Below, one piece after another: positions 8,725-17,903 of a stretch of DNA of 64,000 nt. Each line of letters starts with the position of its first letter. Within the stretch, counting starts at the first letter, position 1. The notes below the pieces were generated by a model that saw only the letters and a list, made by a program, of their open reading frames with translations, was not told where the DNA came from and did not search any database. A program made the position numbers and the translations under genes. The stretch is taken from the NCBI GenBank assembly GCA_021776475.1, contig JAJFFV010000001.1, positions 1 through 64,000 on the forward strand, written 5' to 3'. Source of the stretch: Parvularculaceae bacterium (GTDB lineage Bacteria; Pseudomonadota; Alphaproteobacteria; Caulobacterales; Parvularculaceae).

Positions 8725-9341
8725 AATTCTCGTGACCGGAACGGCCCTCCCTTGCATTCGGTTTTGCCCCACATCCAGGGACCGAAATGTTGCTCTTTTT
8801 CTCGAGCTGCTGCTCGATCAAGATTGTCGTTATTTATAGAATACAATGGCTTGCAGCGTCCAAATTTCTCTCAACGCAACGTCAATTTTTGTCGGTCCGT
8901 CAAGCGTCACCAGAATCACCGAAGCATGCCATATAATCTGCTTCTTCACGCCAGTGAAATACAATCATTAATAAATCCAATGGCCTAAATACAAGATTTC
9001 TAATCCTTTGAGGCATCACCGCCACTCGACCAGGAATTCTGGTATCGTAAAGGTCGTGATCTTCTGGAGCGCCGAATTGAATTCAACCTCTTACAGCAAA
9101 CTCAAAAATTTGGCCGGACTGCAATACAACTTAAGCCCGACAGATGACGATGACGGTGGCAAAACGGGTCCTGCCAGGCGCGCGGTCGGCGCATGGCGCC
9201 CCCGATCGCTCCCCACTGGCCGAGCACGAGATGCCGGTGCCAATTCAGTCGAATTGTCGAAGCCGAAATAAGGTTACGCCGGCTTCTTGTTATTTGAGTA
9301 TTCGTACGAACCGGCCATACGGCACGAAGCCAGACAAGCAC
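8725..9341. other. Long intergenic region upstream of fhs
   Basis: About 600 bases with no convincing gene. It must contain the fhs promoter (minus strand), but no clear -35/-10 pair, THF-type riboswitch or terminator was recognised. One 43-codon stretch on the plus strand (9013-9141) has coding-like composition but no start codon and no secure family. Confidence 0.45.
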
Positions 9342-10604
9342 TTACCCGGTGGTTTCGTCTTCCAAGTCATCCTCTGAGACATTGCGGGGATCTATTTCAA
9401 ATATCGTTGGTGATGTCCGCGGTACGGCAACGTAGTCCTCCTGATCGTCAAGCGGCACTGATCTACGGCGGGTCAGCCGATAAAGACCGAATACAAATAG
9501 CAGAAAATGCACAGCGCCGGTGTAGGCAAACATCCAAGATGGCGACGTTATTTCCATGACCAGCGGTGCCAGTACCGGACCAAAAATTGATCCAATTCCG
9601 TATAGCAGCAACAACCCGCCACTCACCGCGACAAACTCGTCTGGCTCAGCGTAGTCATTGGCATGGGCCGCGCATAAGCCAAAGATTGGCATCGCGAAAA
9701 GGCCATAAAGAAAACTGCCGGCGAGCAAAAACGGCACCGAGATCGAGCCGAACAGCCACAAAAAAACCCCGCTGGCAGCACTGGCGCCGGCGACCATGAT
9801 CAGCACCAGGCGCCGGTCGATTAAGTCGGATGCCAACCCAACCGGCCACTGGGCCACCGCACCACTGACGATGGCTGTACTCATAAACAACGCGACCATC
9901 GACACGCCGTAGCCAAGCTGTTGAACAAAAACTGGCGCAATGCCCCAAAACGCACCGTTGGCTAATCCAACGGACACCGCTCCAAACAAGGCCAACGGAG
10001 AAACGCTGAACAATTTCGGCAAATTCAGAGAGGTCTTTGTCAATGGCTCGGGGGCGATCGCTTTTGTCAAAGCGACCGGCACAATTGAAATACTGATCAA
10101 AATCGCCACCAGCGAAAATAGCGCAAATCCTGCTGGGCTTGCCAATGTTAGCATGAACTGTCCAGCAGTCACAGCTACAAGATCTACAATCCTGTATACG
10201 GACAGAACCTGCCCCCTCATCTCGTTGCTGGATTTTTCGTTAATCCAGCTCTCGATAATCATGTAAAGGCCTGCAAAACAGAAGCCAGTGACGATCCGCA
10301 GACCGAACCAGACCGGGATTTCCAGTGAAAGGGCGTGTATCAGGACCGCAGCAGCCGTGATTGCGGCCAGCGCCCCAAATGCCCTTATGTGTCCAACTCG
10401 GGCGACAACAAATGGTGTTGCAAAACACCCGGCAACAAACCCGATATAGTACCCCGACAGCAACAGGCCGATAACGGGGAGCGCGAACCCTTCGGCTTGC
10501 GCGCGAATTGAAATGAGCGTGCCCAGCAACCCACCACCTGCCAGCAAAATCGCTGCAGAAATAAGCAGTGCACCAACAGATCCAAGTATTTTCTGCATCG
10601 ACAT
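9342..10604 (-). CDS. MFS transporter (YcaD-like)
   Basis: A 420-residue major facilitator with about 12 hydrophobic helices, a long central loop (~185-205) between the two six-helix halves, and a charged cytoplasmic tail ending DEDDLEDETTG-like. The short loop between helices 2 and 3 contains VARVGHIRAFG. The fold resembles the YcaD/sugar-type MFS subgroup. The substrate is not readable from sequence. It lies 125 bases downstream of fdsA on the same strand, in the position where fdsC/fdsD maturation genes usually sit, so it may share transcription with the formate dehydrogenase. A role in formate or methylamine transport would be guesswork. No strong Shine-Dalgarno precedes ATG 10604; Met3 is an equally possible start. 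Confidence 0.85.
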   Translation of the reverse strand: MSMQKILGSVGALLISAAILLAGGGLLGTLISIRAQAEGFALPVIGLLLSGYYIGFVAGCFATPFVVARVGHIRAFGALAAITAAAVLIHALSLEIPVWFGLRIVTGFCFAGLYMIIESWINEKSSNEMRGQVLSVYRIVDLVAVTAGQFMLTLASPAGFALFSLVAILISISIVPVALTKAIAPEPLTKTSLNLPKLFSVSPLALFGAVSVGLANGAFWGIAPVFVQQLGYGVSMVALFMSTAIVSGAVAQWPVGLASDLIDRRLVLIMVAGASAASGVFLWLFGSISVPFLLAGSFLYGLFAMPIFGLCAAHANDYAEPDEFVAVSGGLLLLYGIGSIFGPVLAPLVMEITSPSWMFAYTGAVHFLLFVFGLYRLTRRRSVPLDDQEDYVAVPRTSPTIFEIDPRNVSEDDLEDETTG

Positions 10605-10729
10605 TTACTATAGGAATAAAGTTTGCGGAGAAATATGCGTACCGTGCGGGGCGCTGTATCACGGAATGATTTCACCGACCATAGGTCAAAATCAACATTA
10701 ACAAATAAAGTGACTTGGGCAGTGCCAGC

Positions 10730-13570
10730 TTATTCCGCCGGCACTTTCATGACCTTCCGGTATGATGCCAGTTCTTCCTGATAGGCGTTCTGCCAATCAG
10801 ACTTGTGATTGGCAGGCGCAACCTGAACGGCGGTGACTTTGTACTCTGGGCATTCGGTTGCCCAGTCAGACAGCTCCGTCGTCACGACGTTAACACCGGT
10901 GCCGGGATGGTGGAAGGTTGTGTAGACCACACCTGGGGTCATTCGCTCAGAAATTTTGGCCCGCAGGGTCGTCTCGCCTTTCCGGCTTTTGATCGATGCC
11001 CATTGGCCCTCTCGGATGCCGTGCGCTTCGGCGTCCGCCGGATGGATTTCCAGCAAGTCTTCTTCCCACCATTCAACATTGGCCGTTTTGCGGGTCTGCG
11101 CACCGACATTGTATTGACTGAGGATGCGACCGGTCGTCAGGATCAGCGGGAATTTACGCGATGTCTTTTCTTCCGTCGGGATGAACTCGGTCAGAACGAA
11201 CTGGCCCTTCCCCCGCACGAAACCCTCTTCATGCATGATCGGTGTACCTTCCGGCGCTTCGTCCGTACACGGCCATTGGACGCTGCCGCATTTATCGAGC
11301 ATGTCGAATGATACATTCTTGAATGTTGGGGTTAAGGCCGCGATTTCATCCATGATTTCCGCCGCACTGGTGAAATTCATATTATAACCCATGGCCCGGG
11401 CCAGATCCTGGCCAACCTCCCATTCTTCCTTGCCAATTTTCGACTTCATCACCGGTCTTACACGGTTGATACGGCGCTCGGCGTTAATGAATGTGCCGTC
11501 CTTTTCGAGGAACGACGTCCCTGGCAGGAAGACATGGGCAAACCTTGCGGTTTCATTGAGAAATAAATCCTGCACGATCAGGATATCGAGAGCTTTCAAT
11601 GCTGCTTCGACGTGGTGGGTGTTGGGATCTGACTGGGCGACATCTTCTCCTTGAATAAACATGCCTTTGTATGTCCCGGCGCAGGCTTCATCGAACATGT
11701 TCGGGATCCGGTATCCCGGCTCGCCGTCAAGGGTGACCCCCCAGGCTTTCTCGAAAGTCCCGCGCACTTTAAGATCGGTAACCGGCCGGTAGCCGGAAAA
11801 CTCGTGTGGGAAGGATCCCATGTCGCAAGAGCCTTGAACGTTATTTTGACCGCGAAGCGGGTTCACGCCGACGCCAACCCGGCCAATATTGCCGGTTGCC
11901 ATGGCAAGATTGGCCATACCCATGACCATCGTTGATCCTTGCGAGTGCTCAGTTACCCCCAAACCGTAATAGATCGCAGCGTTGCCGCCGGTCGCATACA
12001 ATCTGGCAGCTGCTCTAATATCATCAGCGGGCACGCCCGTGATCTTTGAGACCTCCTCAGGCGAATTAACCGGCTCGGCCACGAAAGCGTTCCACTCGCG
12101 GAACGATTGGATGTCGCACCGCTCCTGAATAAATGCCTCGTCCGTCAGGCCCTCAACAACGGCCACGTGAGCAAAAGCATTGATCAATGCGACGTTGGTG
12201 CCGGGAAGGAGGGGCAAGTGATGCGCAGCTTCGATATGCGGGGTGCGTACCAGATCGATCTTACGCGGATCGGCGACGATCAATTTCGCTCCCTGTCGCA
12301 AGCGTCGCTTCATCTGAGATGCAAACACCGGGTGAGCGTCGGTCGGGTTTGCCCCGATCACGATCATGACGTCCGCATGCTCGACAGAGTCAAAATTCTG
12401 TGTGCCAGCTGATGTACCAAAGGTCTGTTTCAGGCCGTAGCCGGTCGGCGAATGACAGACCCGTGCGCAGGTATCCACATTGTTGTTACCAAACGCTGTG
12501 CGGATCATTTTCTGAACAACCCATACCTCTTCGGCGGTGCAGCGCGATGACGTGATCCCACCAATGGCTTTCACCCCATATTTCTTCTGCGCGCCTTTCA
12601 GTTTATCGGCAGCAAAAGAGATGGCGTCTTCCCAGCTCACTTCGCGCCATGGATCCTTGATGTTATCGCGGATCATCGGCGCGGTAATACGCTCCTTGTG
12701 CGTTGCATAACCCCAAGCAAAACGTCCTTTGACGCAGGAGTGTCCGTGATTTGCTTTACCGTCCTTATGCGGAACCATACGGATAACTTGATCGGCTTTC
12801 AATTCCGCCTTGAAAGAACACCCCACACCACAATAAGCACATGTTGTCAAAACAGTACGATCGGGTACGCCGTGATCAATGACGGATTTTTCCTGAAGCG
12901 TCGCAGTCGGACACGCCTGTACACAGGCTCCGCACGACACGCATTCAGAGTCAAAGAAATTCTCATTCATGCTGGCAGTGATCTTTGAATCAAACCCGCG
13001 ACCTTCAACCGTCAGTGCCAGAGTGCCCTGCACTTCATCACAGGCACGGACGCATCTCGAACAGACAATACACTTTGACGGATCAAATGCGAAATACGGA
13101 TTGCTCTCGTCTTTTTCCGCGTCAAAATGATTAGCACCTTCGTATCCATACCGCACATCGCGCAATCCAACGATGCCCGCCATATCCTGGAGTTCACAAT
13201 CGCCATTGTCTGAGCAAGTAAGGCAATCAAGGGGATGGTCTGATATGTAGAGTTCCATCACGCCGCGGCGCAATTTTGCTAGGCGTGTTGTCTGTGTCCG
13301 GACAACCATTCCTTCTTCTACCGGCGTCGTACACGATGCCGGTGTTCCCCGACGGCCATCAACTTCTACGAGGCAGAGCCGGCACGAACCAAACGCTTCA
13401 ACGCTATCCGTGGCACACAGTTTGGGAATCGGTAAATCGGCTTTCGCTGCCGCCCGCATTACGGACGTTCCCTCAGGGACTGTCACCCGATGTCCGTCGA
13501 TCTCGAGCCTGACCAGCTTATCAGCTTGCCGTTCAGGTGTTCCGAAATCTTTCTCCAGCAATAGTGCCAT
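10730..13570 (-). CDS. fdsA: NAD-dependent formate dehydrogenase, alpha (molybdenum) subunit
   Basis: A 946-residue catalytic subunit that oxidises formate to CO2 at a bis-MGD molybdenum centre. The NuoG-like N-terminus holds a [2Fe-2S] site (Cys52, Cys63, Cys66, Cys80), a His112/Cys116/Cys119/Cys125 [4Fe-4S] site and two ferredoxin-type clusters (CIVCSRC and CVSCGAC). CAYCGVGC then begins the MGD domain. The molybdenum ligand is Cys372 in DTCARVCHSP, followed by the conserved His, as in Rhodobacter FdsA. This is a Cys, not selenocysteine, enzyme. It starts 29 bases after fdsB ends and completes the fdsGBA set. The usual downstream accessory genes fdsC (FdhD-like) and fdsD are not here. Expression probably comes from the operator-bearing promoter upstream of fdsG. 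Confidence 0.97.
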   Translation of the reverse strand: MALLLEKDFGTPERQADKLVRLEIDGHRVTVPEGTSVMRAAAKADLPIPKLCATDSVEAFGSCRLCLVEVDGRRGTPASCTTPVEEGMVVRTQTTRLAKLRRGVMELYISDHPLDCLTCSDNGDCELQDMAGIVGLRDVRYGYEGANHFDAEKDESNPYFAFDPSKCIVCSRCVRACDEVQGTLALTVEGRGFDSKITASMNENFFDSECVSCGACVQACPTATLQEKSVIDHGVPDRTVLTTCAYCGVGCSFKAELKADQVIRMVPHKDGKANHGHSCVKGRFAWGYATHKERITAPMIRDNIKDPWREVSWEDAISFAADKLKGAQKKYGVKAIGGITSSRCTAEEVWVVQKMIRTAFGNNNVDTCARVCHSPTGYGLKQTFGTSAGTQNFDSVEHADVMIVIGANPTDAHPVFASQMKRRLRQGAKLIVADPRKIDLVRTPHIEAAHHLPLLPGTNVALINAFAHVAVVEGLTDEAFIQERCDIQSFREWNAFVAEPVNSPEEVSKITGVPADDIRAAARLYATGGNAAIYYGLGVTEHSQGSTMVMGMANLAMATGNIGRVGVGVNPLRGQNNVQGSCDMGSFPHEFSGYRPVTDLKVRGTFEKAWGVTLDGEPGYRIPNMFDEACAGTYKGMFIQGEDVAQSDPNTHHVEAALKALDILIVQDLFLNETARFAHVFLPGTSFLEKDGTFINAERRINRVRPVMKSKIGKEEWEVGQDLARAMGYNMNFTSAAEIMDEIAALTPTFKNVSFDMLDKCGSVQWPCTDEAPEGTPIMHEEGFVRGKGQFVLTEFIPTEEKTSRKFPLILTTGRILSQYNVGAQTRKTANVEWWEEDLLEIHPADAEAHGIREGQWASIKSRKGETTLRAKISERMTPGVVYTTFHHPGTGVNVVTTELSDWATECPEYKVTAVQVAPANHKSDWQNAYQEELASYRKVMKVPAE

Positions 13571-13599
13571 GACCAGTCTTTCTTACCTCTCCAGCAGAA

Positions 13600-15135
13600 T
13601 TATCCGCCAAAATCCTCCGGAAAATACTTCACTGCACTGCGCACAGGCATCGGCGTCAAACCGCCCATCGCGCACAAAGAGCCATCAACCATAAGATCGC
13701 ATAAATCTTCGAGAATTGCCAAATTTTCCGTGCGGTCTTCGCCCGCAATTATCTTGTCGAGTGTCTCCTTGCCGCGAACAGCGCCAATGCGGCACGGCGT
13801 ACACTTGCCGCAAGATTCAATCTCGCAGAATTCCATCGCAAAGCGCGCTTGACGCGCCATATCGACAGTATCGTTGAACACCACGATACCGCCATGCCCA
13901 AGCATCGCACCAGCGTCCGCGAGCGCTTCATAGTCCATCGCGACATCAAACTCCGTTTGAGGGATATAGGCACCCAGCGGCCCCCCTGCCTGTACTGCCC
14001 GAATGGGCTTGCCACTATGGGTGCCGCCGCCGAACTCCTCGACGAGCTCCCGCAAGGTTATTCCAAACGCTTTTTCGACCAATCCACCGCGAGCAATGTC
14101 GCCTGCAAGTTGAAACGGCTGTGTGCCGCGCGAACGGCCCATGCCAAAATCTTTATAATGATCGGCCCCCTCGGCGAGGATGACTGGAACAGTCGCTAGT
14201 GACAGGACATTATTGACGATCGTCGGCTTTCCGAACAGTCCGCTGATTGCCGGGATGGGCGGTTTTACTTTAACCTGGCCACGTTTACCCTCAAGGCTCT
14301 CCAGCATCGAAGATTCTTCGCCGCAAATATATGCCCCTGCGCCTACTCGGACATAAACATGAAACGCGTCGCCGGACCCATCGACACTATCACCGAGCAA
14401 CCCTGTGGCTTTACAAACGTCGATTGCACTGCGCATCACATCGATCGCATGGGGATATTCAGATCGCAGATAAATGTAGCCAATTTCGGCACCGACTGCC
14501 CGACCAGCGATGATCATACCTTCAATCAGGCTGAATGGGTCGCCTTCCATCAGCATGCGGTCAGCGAATGTACCACTGTCGCCCTCATCGGCATTGCAGC
14601 AGATATACTTTTCATCACCCGGTGTATTGAGGGCCGTTTTCCACTTTATCCCAGTTGGAAAGCCCGCACCGCCGCGGCCGCGTAACCCTGATTGCGTTAC
14701 ATCGTCAACGATTGCCGCCGGCGACATTTTGAGCGCCCGCCTCAAGCCTATGAGGCCTCCGTTCGCTTCATAATCGTCGAGACTCAGTGGATCAATCACC
14801 CCACAGCGTGCGAATGTTAGTCGTTCCTGTTTGGCAAAGTAGGGAATTTCTTCCGTCGGCCCATGAAACAGAGGATGATCACCACCGGACCAAAATTTTG
14901 CGTCGAACAACCCTGCCACGTCATTTTCCGTAATCGGGCCATAAGCAACACGGCCTTCGGGTGTCTCGACCTCTACCAGCGGCTCTAACCAAAACATGCC
15001 GCGCGATCCATTGCGAATGATCTGTATATCAATTTTTTGCCGCGCCACTTCTTGCTGGATGCGCTTTGCGACCGTGTCAGCACCGACAGAAACAGCCGCA
15101 GCGTCACCCGGCACATAAATTCTGACATCAGCCAT
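13600..15135 (-). CDS. fdsB: Formate dehydrogenase beta (NADH-binding) subunit
   Basis: A NuoF-like diaphorase subunit, 511 residues, that passes electrons from the Fe-S chain to NAD+. Residues 1-100 form the NuoE-like thioredoxin-fold extension typical of FdsB. The FMN/NAD region has GRGGAGFPTG at 153-162 and CNADEGDSGTFADR. A C-terminal [4Fe-4S] site is formed by CGKCTPC and a later Cys in GSLCAMGG. It overlaps the end of fdsG by 8 bases, so the two are translationally coupled. All cofactor motifs are intact. Confidence 0.97.
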   Translation of the reverse strand: MADVRIYVPGDAAAVSVGADTVAKRIQQEVARQKIDIQIIRNGSRGMFWLEPLVEVETPEGRVAYGPITENDVAGLFDAKFWSGGDHPLFHGPTEEIPYFAKQERLTFARCGVIDPLSLDDYEANGGLIGLRRALKMSPAAIVDDVTQSGLRGRGGAGFPTGIKWKTALNTPGDEKYICCNADEGDSGTFADRMLMEGDPFSLIEGMIIAGRAVGAEIGYIYLRSEYPHAIDVMRSAIDVCKATGLLGDSVDGSGDAFHVYVRVGAGAYICGEESSMLESLEGKRGQVKVKPPIPAISGLFGKPTIVNNVLSLATVPVILAEGADHYKDFGMGRSRGTQPFQLAGDIARGGLVEKAFGITLRELVEEFGGGTHSGKPIRAVQAGGPLGAYIPQTEFDVAMDYEALADAGAMLGHGGIVVFNDTVDMARQARFAMEFCEIESCGKCTPCRIGAVRGKETLDKIIAGEDRTENLAILEDLCDLMVDGSLCAMGGLTPMPVRSAVKYFPEDFGG

Positions 15136-15625
15136 TGCGGGCCTCCCCTGAAGAGAGGTCAGTTTCGGCGAGTATATCGAGCCGCTCAGGGGTCACACGG
15201 CCATGCAATTTACCATCAATCAACATTGCCGGACCAAGGGCGCAGTTGCCAAGACAATAGACCGCTTCTATCCCGATCTGACCACCGGCACCTTTGTCCC
15301 CCATCGTTGTTGCAAACTTGCGTTCGGCATAGGCCGCCAAGTCATCACTCCCGACCGCCTGACAGGCTTCGGCTCTGCAAATTTTGAGAATATGCCGCGC
15401 TGGCTGTGCGCGATAGAAATCGTGATAAAAACTAACCACACCGTGAATTTCAGCCCGGGATATGTTTAACGCCTCAGCAATCGTCCTTAACGCAGCATCG
15501 GTTAGATACCCGTGTTCTTTTTGAACGGTGTGGAGGATTTCGATCAGTTCATCCGGTCGCCTCCCATGCTCACCACAGATGCGATGAATAGGCTCATCAT
15601 CCAGATTGTTTAGTATAACGACCAT
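15128..15625 (-). CDS. fdsG: Formate dehydrogenase gamma subunit (NuoE-like)
   Basis: A 165-residue thioredoxin-like [2Fe-2S] protein with ligands Cys83, Cys88, Cys124 and Cys128 (CRAEAC and CLGNC), the NuoE pattern. The N-terminal helical bundle (DELIEILHTVQKEHGYL) docks on FdsB. It is the first gene of the fdsGBA operon. Its promoter (TTGACA-N17-TAGTCT on the minus strand) overlaps a perfect 20-bp palindrome about 80 bases upstream of the start. The ATG lies behind a GAGCG/AAGAG stretch. Confidence 0.96.
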   Translation of the reverse strand: MVVILNNLDDEPIHRICGEHGRRPDELIEILHTVQKEHGYLTDAALRTIAEALNISRAEIHGVVSFYHDFYRAQPARHILKICRAEACQAVGSDDLAAYAERKFATTMGDKGAGGQIGIEAVYCLGNCALGPAMLIDGKLHGRVTPERLDILAETDLSSGEARNG

Positions 15626-15932
15626 CGCATTCGCTCTTTCAGGGATCTTTGGGTCACATACTCAGACCTTTATCACCAACATACCGCCGCTGGTAGCACC
15701 GGATCACTGACTGACTAGTCAGTCAGACTATTCTTGCCCCTAAATAGTGTCAATTGAAAACAAATTGACCAACCTGCTGCGCGATATCGATATAATGCCA
15801 GATTAAATCCTCAGCGAGGCTGTTCATGTCAACATTTCCGAAAATATTCTCGGTCGCCATTGGGCGCTCACGAACGACAAAAAAACGCCCCAGAGGTCAA
15901 CTTACGCAATTCGGCACGTGCACTGGACCGCT
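15626..15932. other. Intergenic region between DUF1244 gene and fdsG
   Basis: About 300 bases with no gene. It carries the minus-strand fds promoter and TetR-type operator at 15706-15753 (listed separately). No terminator hairpin was seen after the DUF1244 gene. Confidence 0.6.
15706..15753 (-). promoter_or_regulatory. fds promoter with TetR-type palindromic operator
   Basis: On the minus strand TTGACA (15748-15753) is separated by 17 bases from TAGTCT (15725-15730). A perfect 20-bp palindrome, CTGACTGACTAGTCAGTCAG (15707-15726), overlaps the -10 and runs past the expected start of transcription, which is the classic position for a repressor. The whole 47-base block matches the tetR promoter block at 25638-25684 at 33 positions, including TTGAC, TTTAGGG and CTGACTGA. 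Confidence 0.7.
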
Positions 15933-16253
15933 TCAGGTGTCCTTGTCGCCGCGATCTTTACCGCGATCATTGATTGCGGCCAATTGCTCAGGCGTTGCAG
16001 GCGACTGGTACTTTTCTTTCCACTCGGCATAAGGCATCCCGTAAATGCGCTGGCGGGCTTGATCGTCTGTCACCTCAACACCGCGTTCGTCAGCTGCTTG
16101 TTTATACCATTTACCGAGGCAGTTTCGGCAAAAATCGGCGAGGATCATCAGATCGATATTCTGCACTTCCTTGTGCCCATCGAGATGCGCGATCAATCGC
16201 CGCATGACAGCCGCGTCAATCTGTTCTTGTTCCTTGTTAGTCAACTTCAACAT
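15933..16253 (-). CDS. DUF1244 family protein
   Basis: A 106-residue cytosolic protein carrying the DUF1244 core: HLDGHKEVQNIDLMIL, then FCRNCLGKWY and YGMPYAEWKEKYQ. The family is widespread in Alpha- and Gammaproteobacteria and has no established function. The CRNC pair and nearby His could bind a metal (inference). The C-terminal ~20 residues (PEQLAAINDRGKDRGDKDT) are charged and variable. The gene begins 31 bases after the LysR gene on the same strand and may be the last gene of the sox-lysR transcript. Confidence 0.85.
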   Translation of the reverse strand: MLKLTNKEQEQIDAAVMRRLIAHLDGHKEVQNIDLMILADFCRNCLGKWYKQAADERGVEVTDDQARQRIYGMPYAEWKEKYQSPATPEQLAAINDRGKDRGDKDT

Positions 16254-16284
16254 CTACCCGTCCCTTCTCAACGCTCAGTTTGTG

Positions 16285-17256
16285 TCACTCTTGGTCCCGG
16301 TCGCCCCACGAGATCAATTTTTCGAGCCATGGAAAATTGGCATACAAGATGGGAAGATATTCGCTACGCAGAATATCTTGTGTCTCACGTGCAATTCTTT
16401 TGGGTAACTCGCCCATACTGCCTTCCCGTGACACGAGTACAAATTCACGGTGAAACTGGCCCGGCGTAATTGGCACGATCTTGACTTGATCGATGAGGCT
16501 TGGGCGCTGCAACAAACACAACGGCGACGTAATTCCCCAGCCAAGTCCATTGGCCACCGCCATGACGTGACCCGATGCGCTGTCGAATTCGGCTCTCTCC
16601 GGAAAGCTCAGCCGCAGTCGGTTGAACTGCGTCTCAATTCTTCGCCCCATCGCTGAGCGCATTGAAAAGCGCATCAAACCGAGATTGTTTAACTCGCTGG
16701 TTAATGCAGTAGGTCCCACATAGTCTTTCGGAAAAATCATCACAAACGGCTCGCTGATAATCGGATCCCGCCGGAGCCCCGCGACGTCATCAAATGCATC
16801 ACTTGATGTGAACAACAGGTCGATCGCATGCGACAGGAATTCATCACGATGATAAGGCGACATACCAGACCAGATGCGCCAATAAGTCGAGACATCATTC
16901 ATATTTCTGAGCAGCGGCGAGCTAACTAGCCCGGCAAGACTATCGGGCATGGCGATCGTGACGACAGCGAATTTGCGCTGGTCCAGGGTGCTGGCTTCCC
17001 GGTAAGCGTCCAATGAATCGTTCAGAATTTGCCTGCCCTTGCGGAGCAGAATGCCGCCCGTCGCCGTCAGCACGATCGGCCGTACTGAGCGATCGAACAG
17101 CCGCGTTCCGATTGCCTCTTCCAGACTGGCGATGATTTGGGAAACGGCTGACTGGGTCATGCCGAGAAACCTAGCGCTTTGCGTCATGCCTCCTTGCTCA
17201 GCGGTAACAACAAAAACCTGCAGGGATCTCAAATCGAAATTATTCGGTAACTGCAC
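16285..17256 (-). CDS. LysR-family transcriptional regulator
   Basis: A 323-residue regulator with a standard N-terminal winged helix-turn-helix (~9-68: GGMTQSARFLGMTQSAVSQIIASLEEAIGTRLFDR), a linker helix and a C-terminal substrate-binding domain. It lies 50 bases downstream of soxG on the same strand, so it may be transcribed with the sarcosine oxidase genes and is a candidate second regulator of the methylamine/C1 block beside the TetR protein. No T-N11-A box was identified with confidence. The effector is unknown. Confidence 0.92.
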   Translation of the reverse strand: MQLPNNFDLRSLQVFVVTAEQGGMTQSARFLGMTQSAVSQIIASLEEAIGTRLFDRSVRPIVLTATGGILLRKGRQILNDSLDAYREASTLDQRKFAVVTIAMPDSLAGLVSSPLLRNMNDVSTYWRIWSGMSPYHRDEFLSHAIDLLFTSSDAFDDVAGLRRDPIISEPFVMIFPKDYVGPTALTSELNNLGLMRFSMRSAMGRRIETQFNRLRLSFPERAEFDSASGHVMAVANGLGWGITSPLCLLQRPSLIDQVKIVPITPGQFHREFVLVSREGSMGELPKRIARETQDILRSEYLPILYANFPWLEKLISWGDRDQE

Positions 17257-17306
17257 TGCGCTTCGCTTCCTTTGATCAGGCCGTCACTCCCCGACAGCAG
17301 ATAACA

Positions 17307-17903
17307 TTATGTATTTGTATCATATTGAGTGGCGGTCGCGAACTTCTCAAAAAAACTGCAGACATAAGGCGCAAAGGAGCGCCAGGTCTCCAGGTAGAAC
17401 CCGGTTTTACTTTCACGCAACAGCATGATTTCCGCGTTCTCAAACACCGTCCTGGTAGATTTGCCGATTGGAAATCTGTCAACTGCTAGGTCCAACGGAC
17501 AACCAATATTGATCAGGTTGGCAACGAGTGAACCAGTAAGGGAAAAAGCAACATTTCGATGAGAAATATCAACAGTACTGAGCGTAAACTCTTGCGATAT
17601 ATCGCGGCAGGTTCGCCGCAGGCGCGCTGCTTCAGACATGTGCGCGACAATGATCCATTCATCAGGACCAAGGCACAGGATTTTGCGGTCTTGTGTTGCG
17701 GAGGACGCACCGATCTTGTCCGGCAGGTCCAGTGCGCTCGCTGCTCGTACAGCGTCAAGGTCTTCTCTTTGGACACGAATATTATATCTGCATCGCTCAC
17801 CAACCAGGCGTACATCAATTTTCTCAGGGTGGCGTGTCAACACGTCCGGGATCGAGATTCCCTGGTCAATAGACAGAAGATCCGTGATCGGTTCAGACGA
17901 CAT
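17307..17903 (-). CDS. soxG: Sarcosine oxidase gamma subunit
   Basis: A 198-residue SoxG-type subunit of the heterotetrameric enzyme. It has the family stretch CLGPDEWIIV and STVDISHRNVAFSLTG, and the GCPLDL/FPIGKSTRTVFENAEIML region. The start at 17903 (MSSEPITDLLS) overlaps the end of soxA by 11 bases. A longer in-frame Met at 18011 lies wholly inside soxA and is rejected. SoxG packs against the GcvT-like domain of SoxA, where the methylene group is transferred to THF. The gene appears intact. Confidence 0.92.
   Translation of the reverse strand: MSSEPITDLLSIDQGISIPDVLTRHPEKIDVRLVGERCRYNIRVQREDLDAVRAASALDLPDKIGASSATQDRKILCLGPDEWIIVAHMSEAARLRRTCRDISQEFTLSTVDISHRNVAFSLTGSLVANLINIGCPLDLAVDRFPIGKSTRTVFENAEIMLLRESKTGFYLETWRSFAPYVCSFFEKFATATQYDTNT

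Noticed and set aside
9013-9141. A 43-codon coding-like stretch (EFWYRKGRDLLERRIE) vaguely like an alkaline-phosphatase N-terminus
   Set aside because: No start codon, no ribosome-binding site and no diagnostic motif; the similarity is too weak to call a relic.
8725-9341. A THF riboswitch or small RNA upstream of fhs
   Set aside because: No conserved riboswitch core or terminator-type hairpin could be traced.
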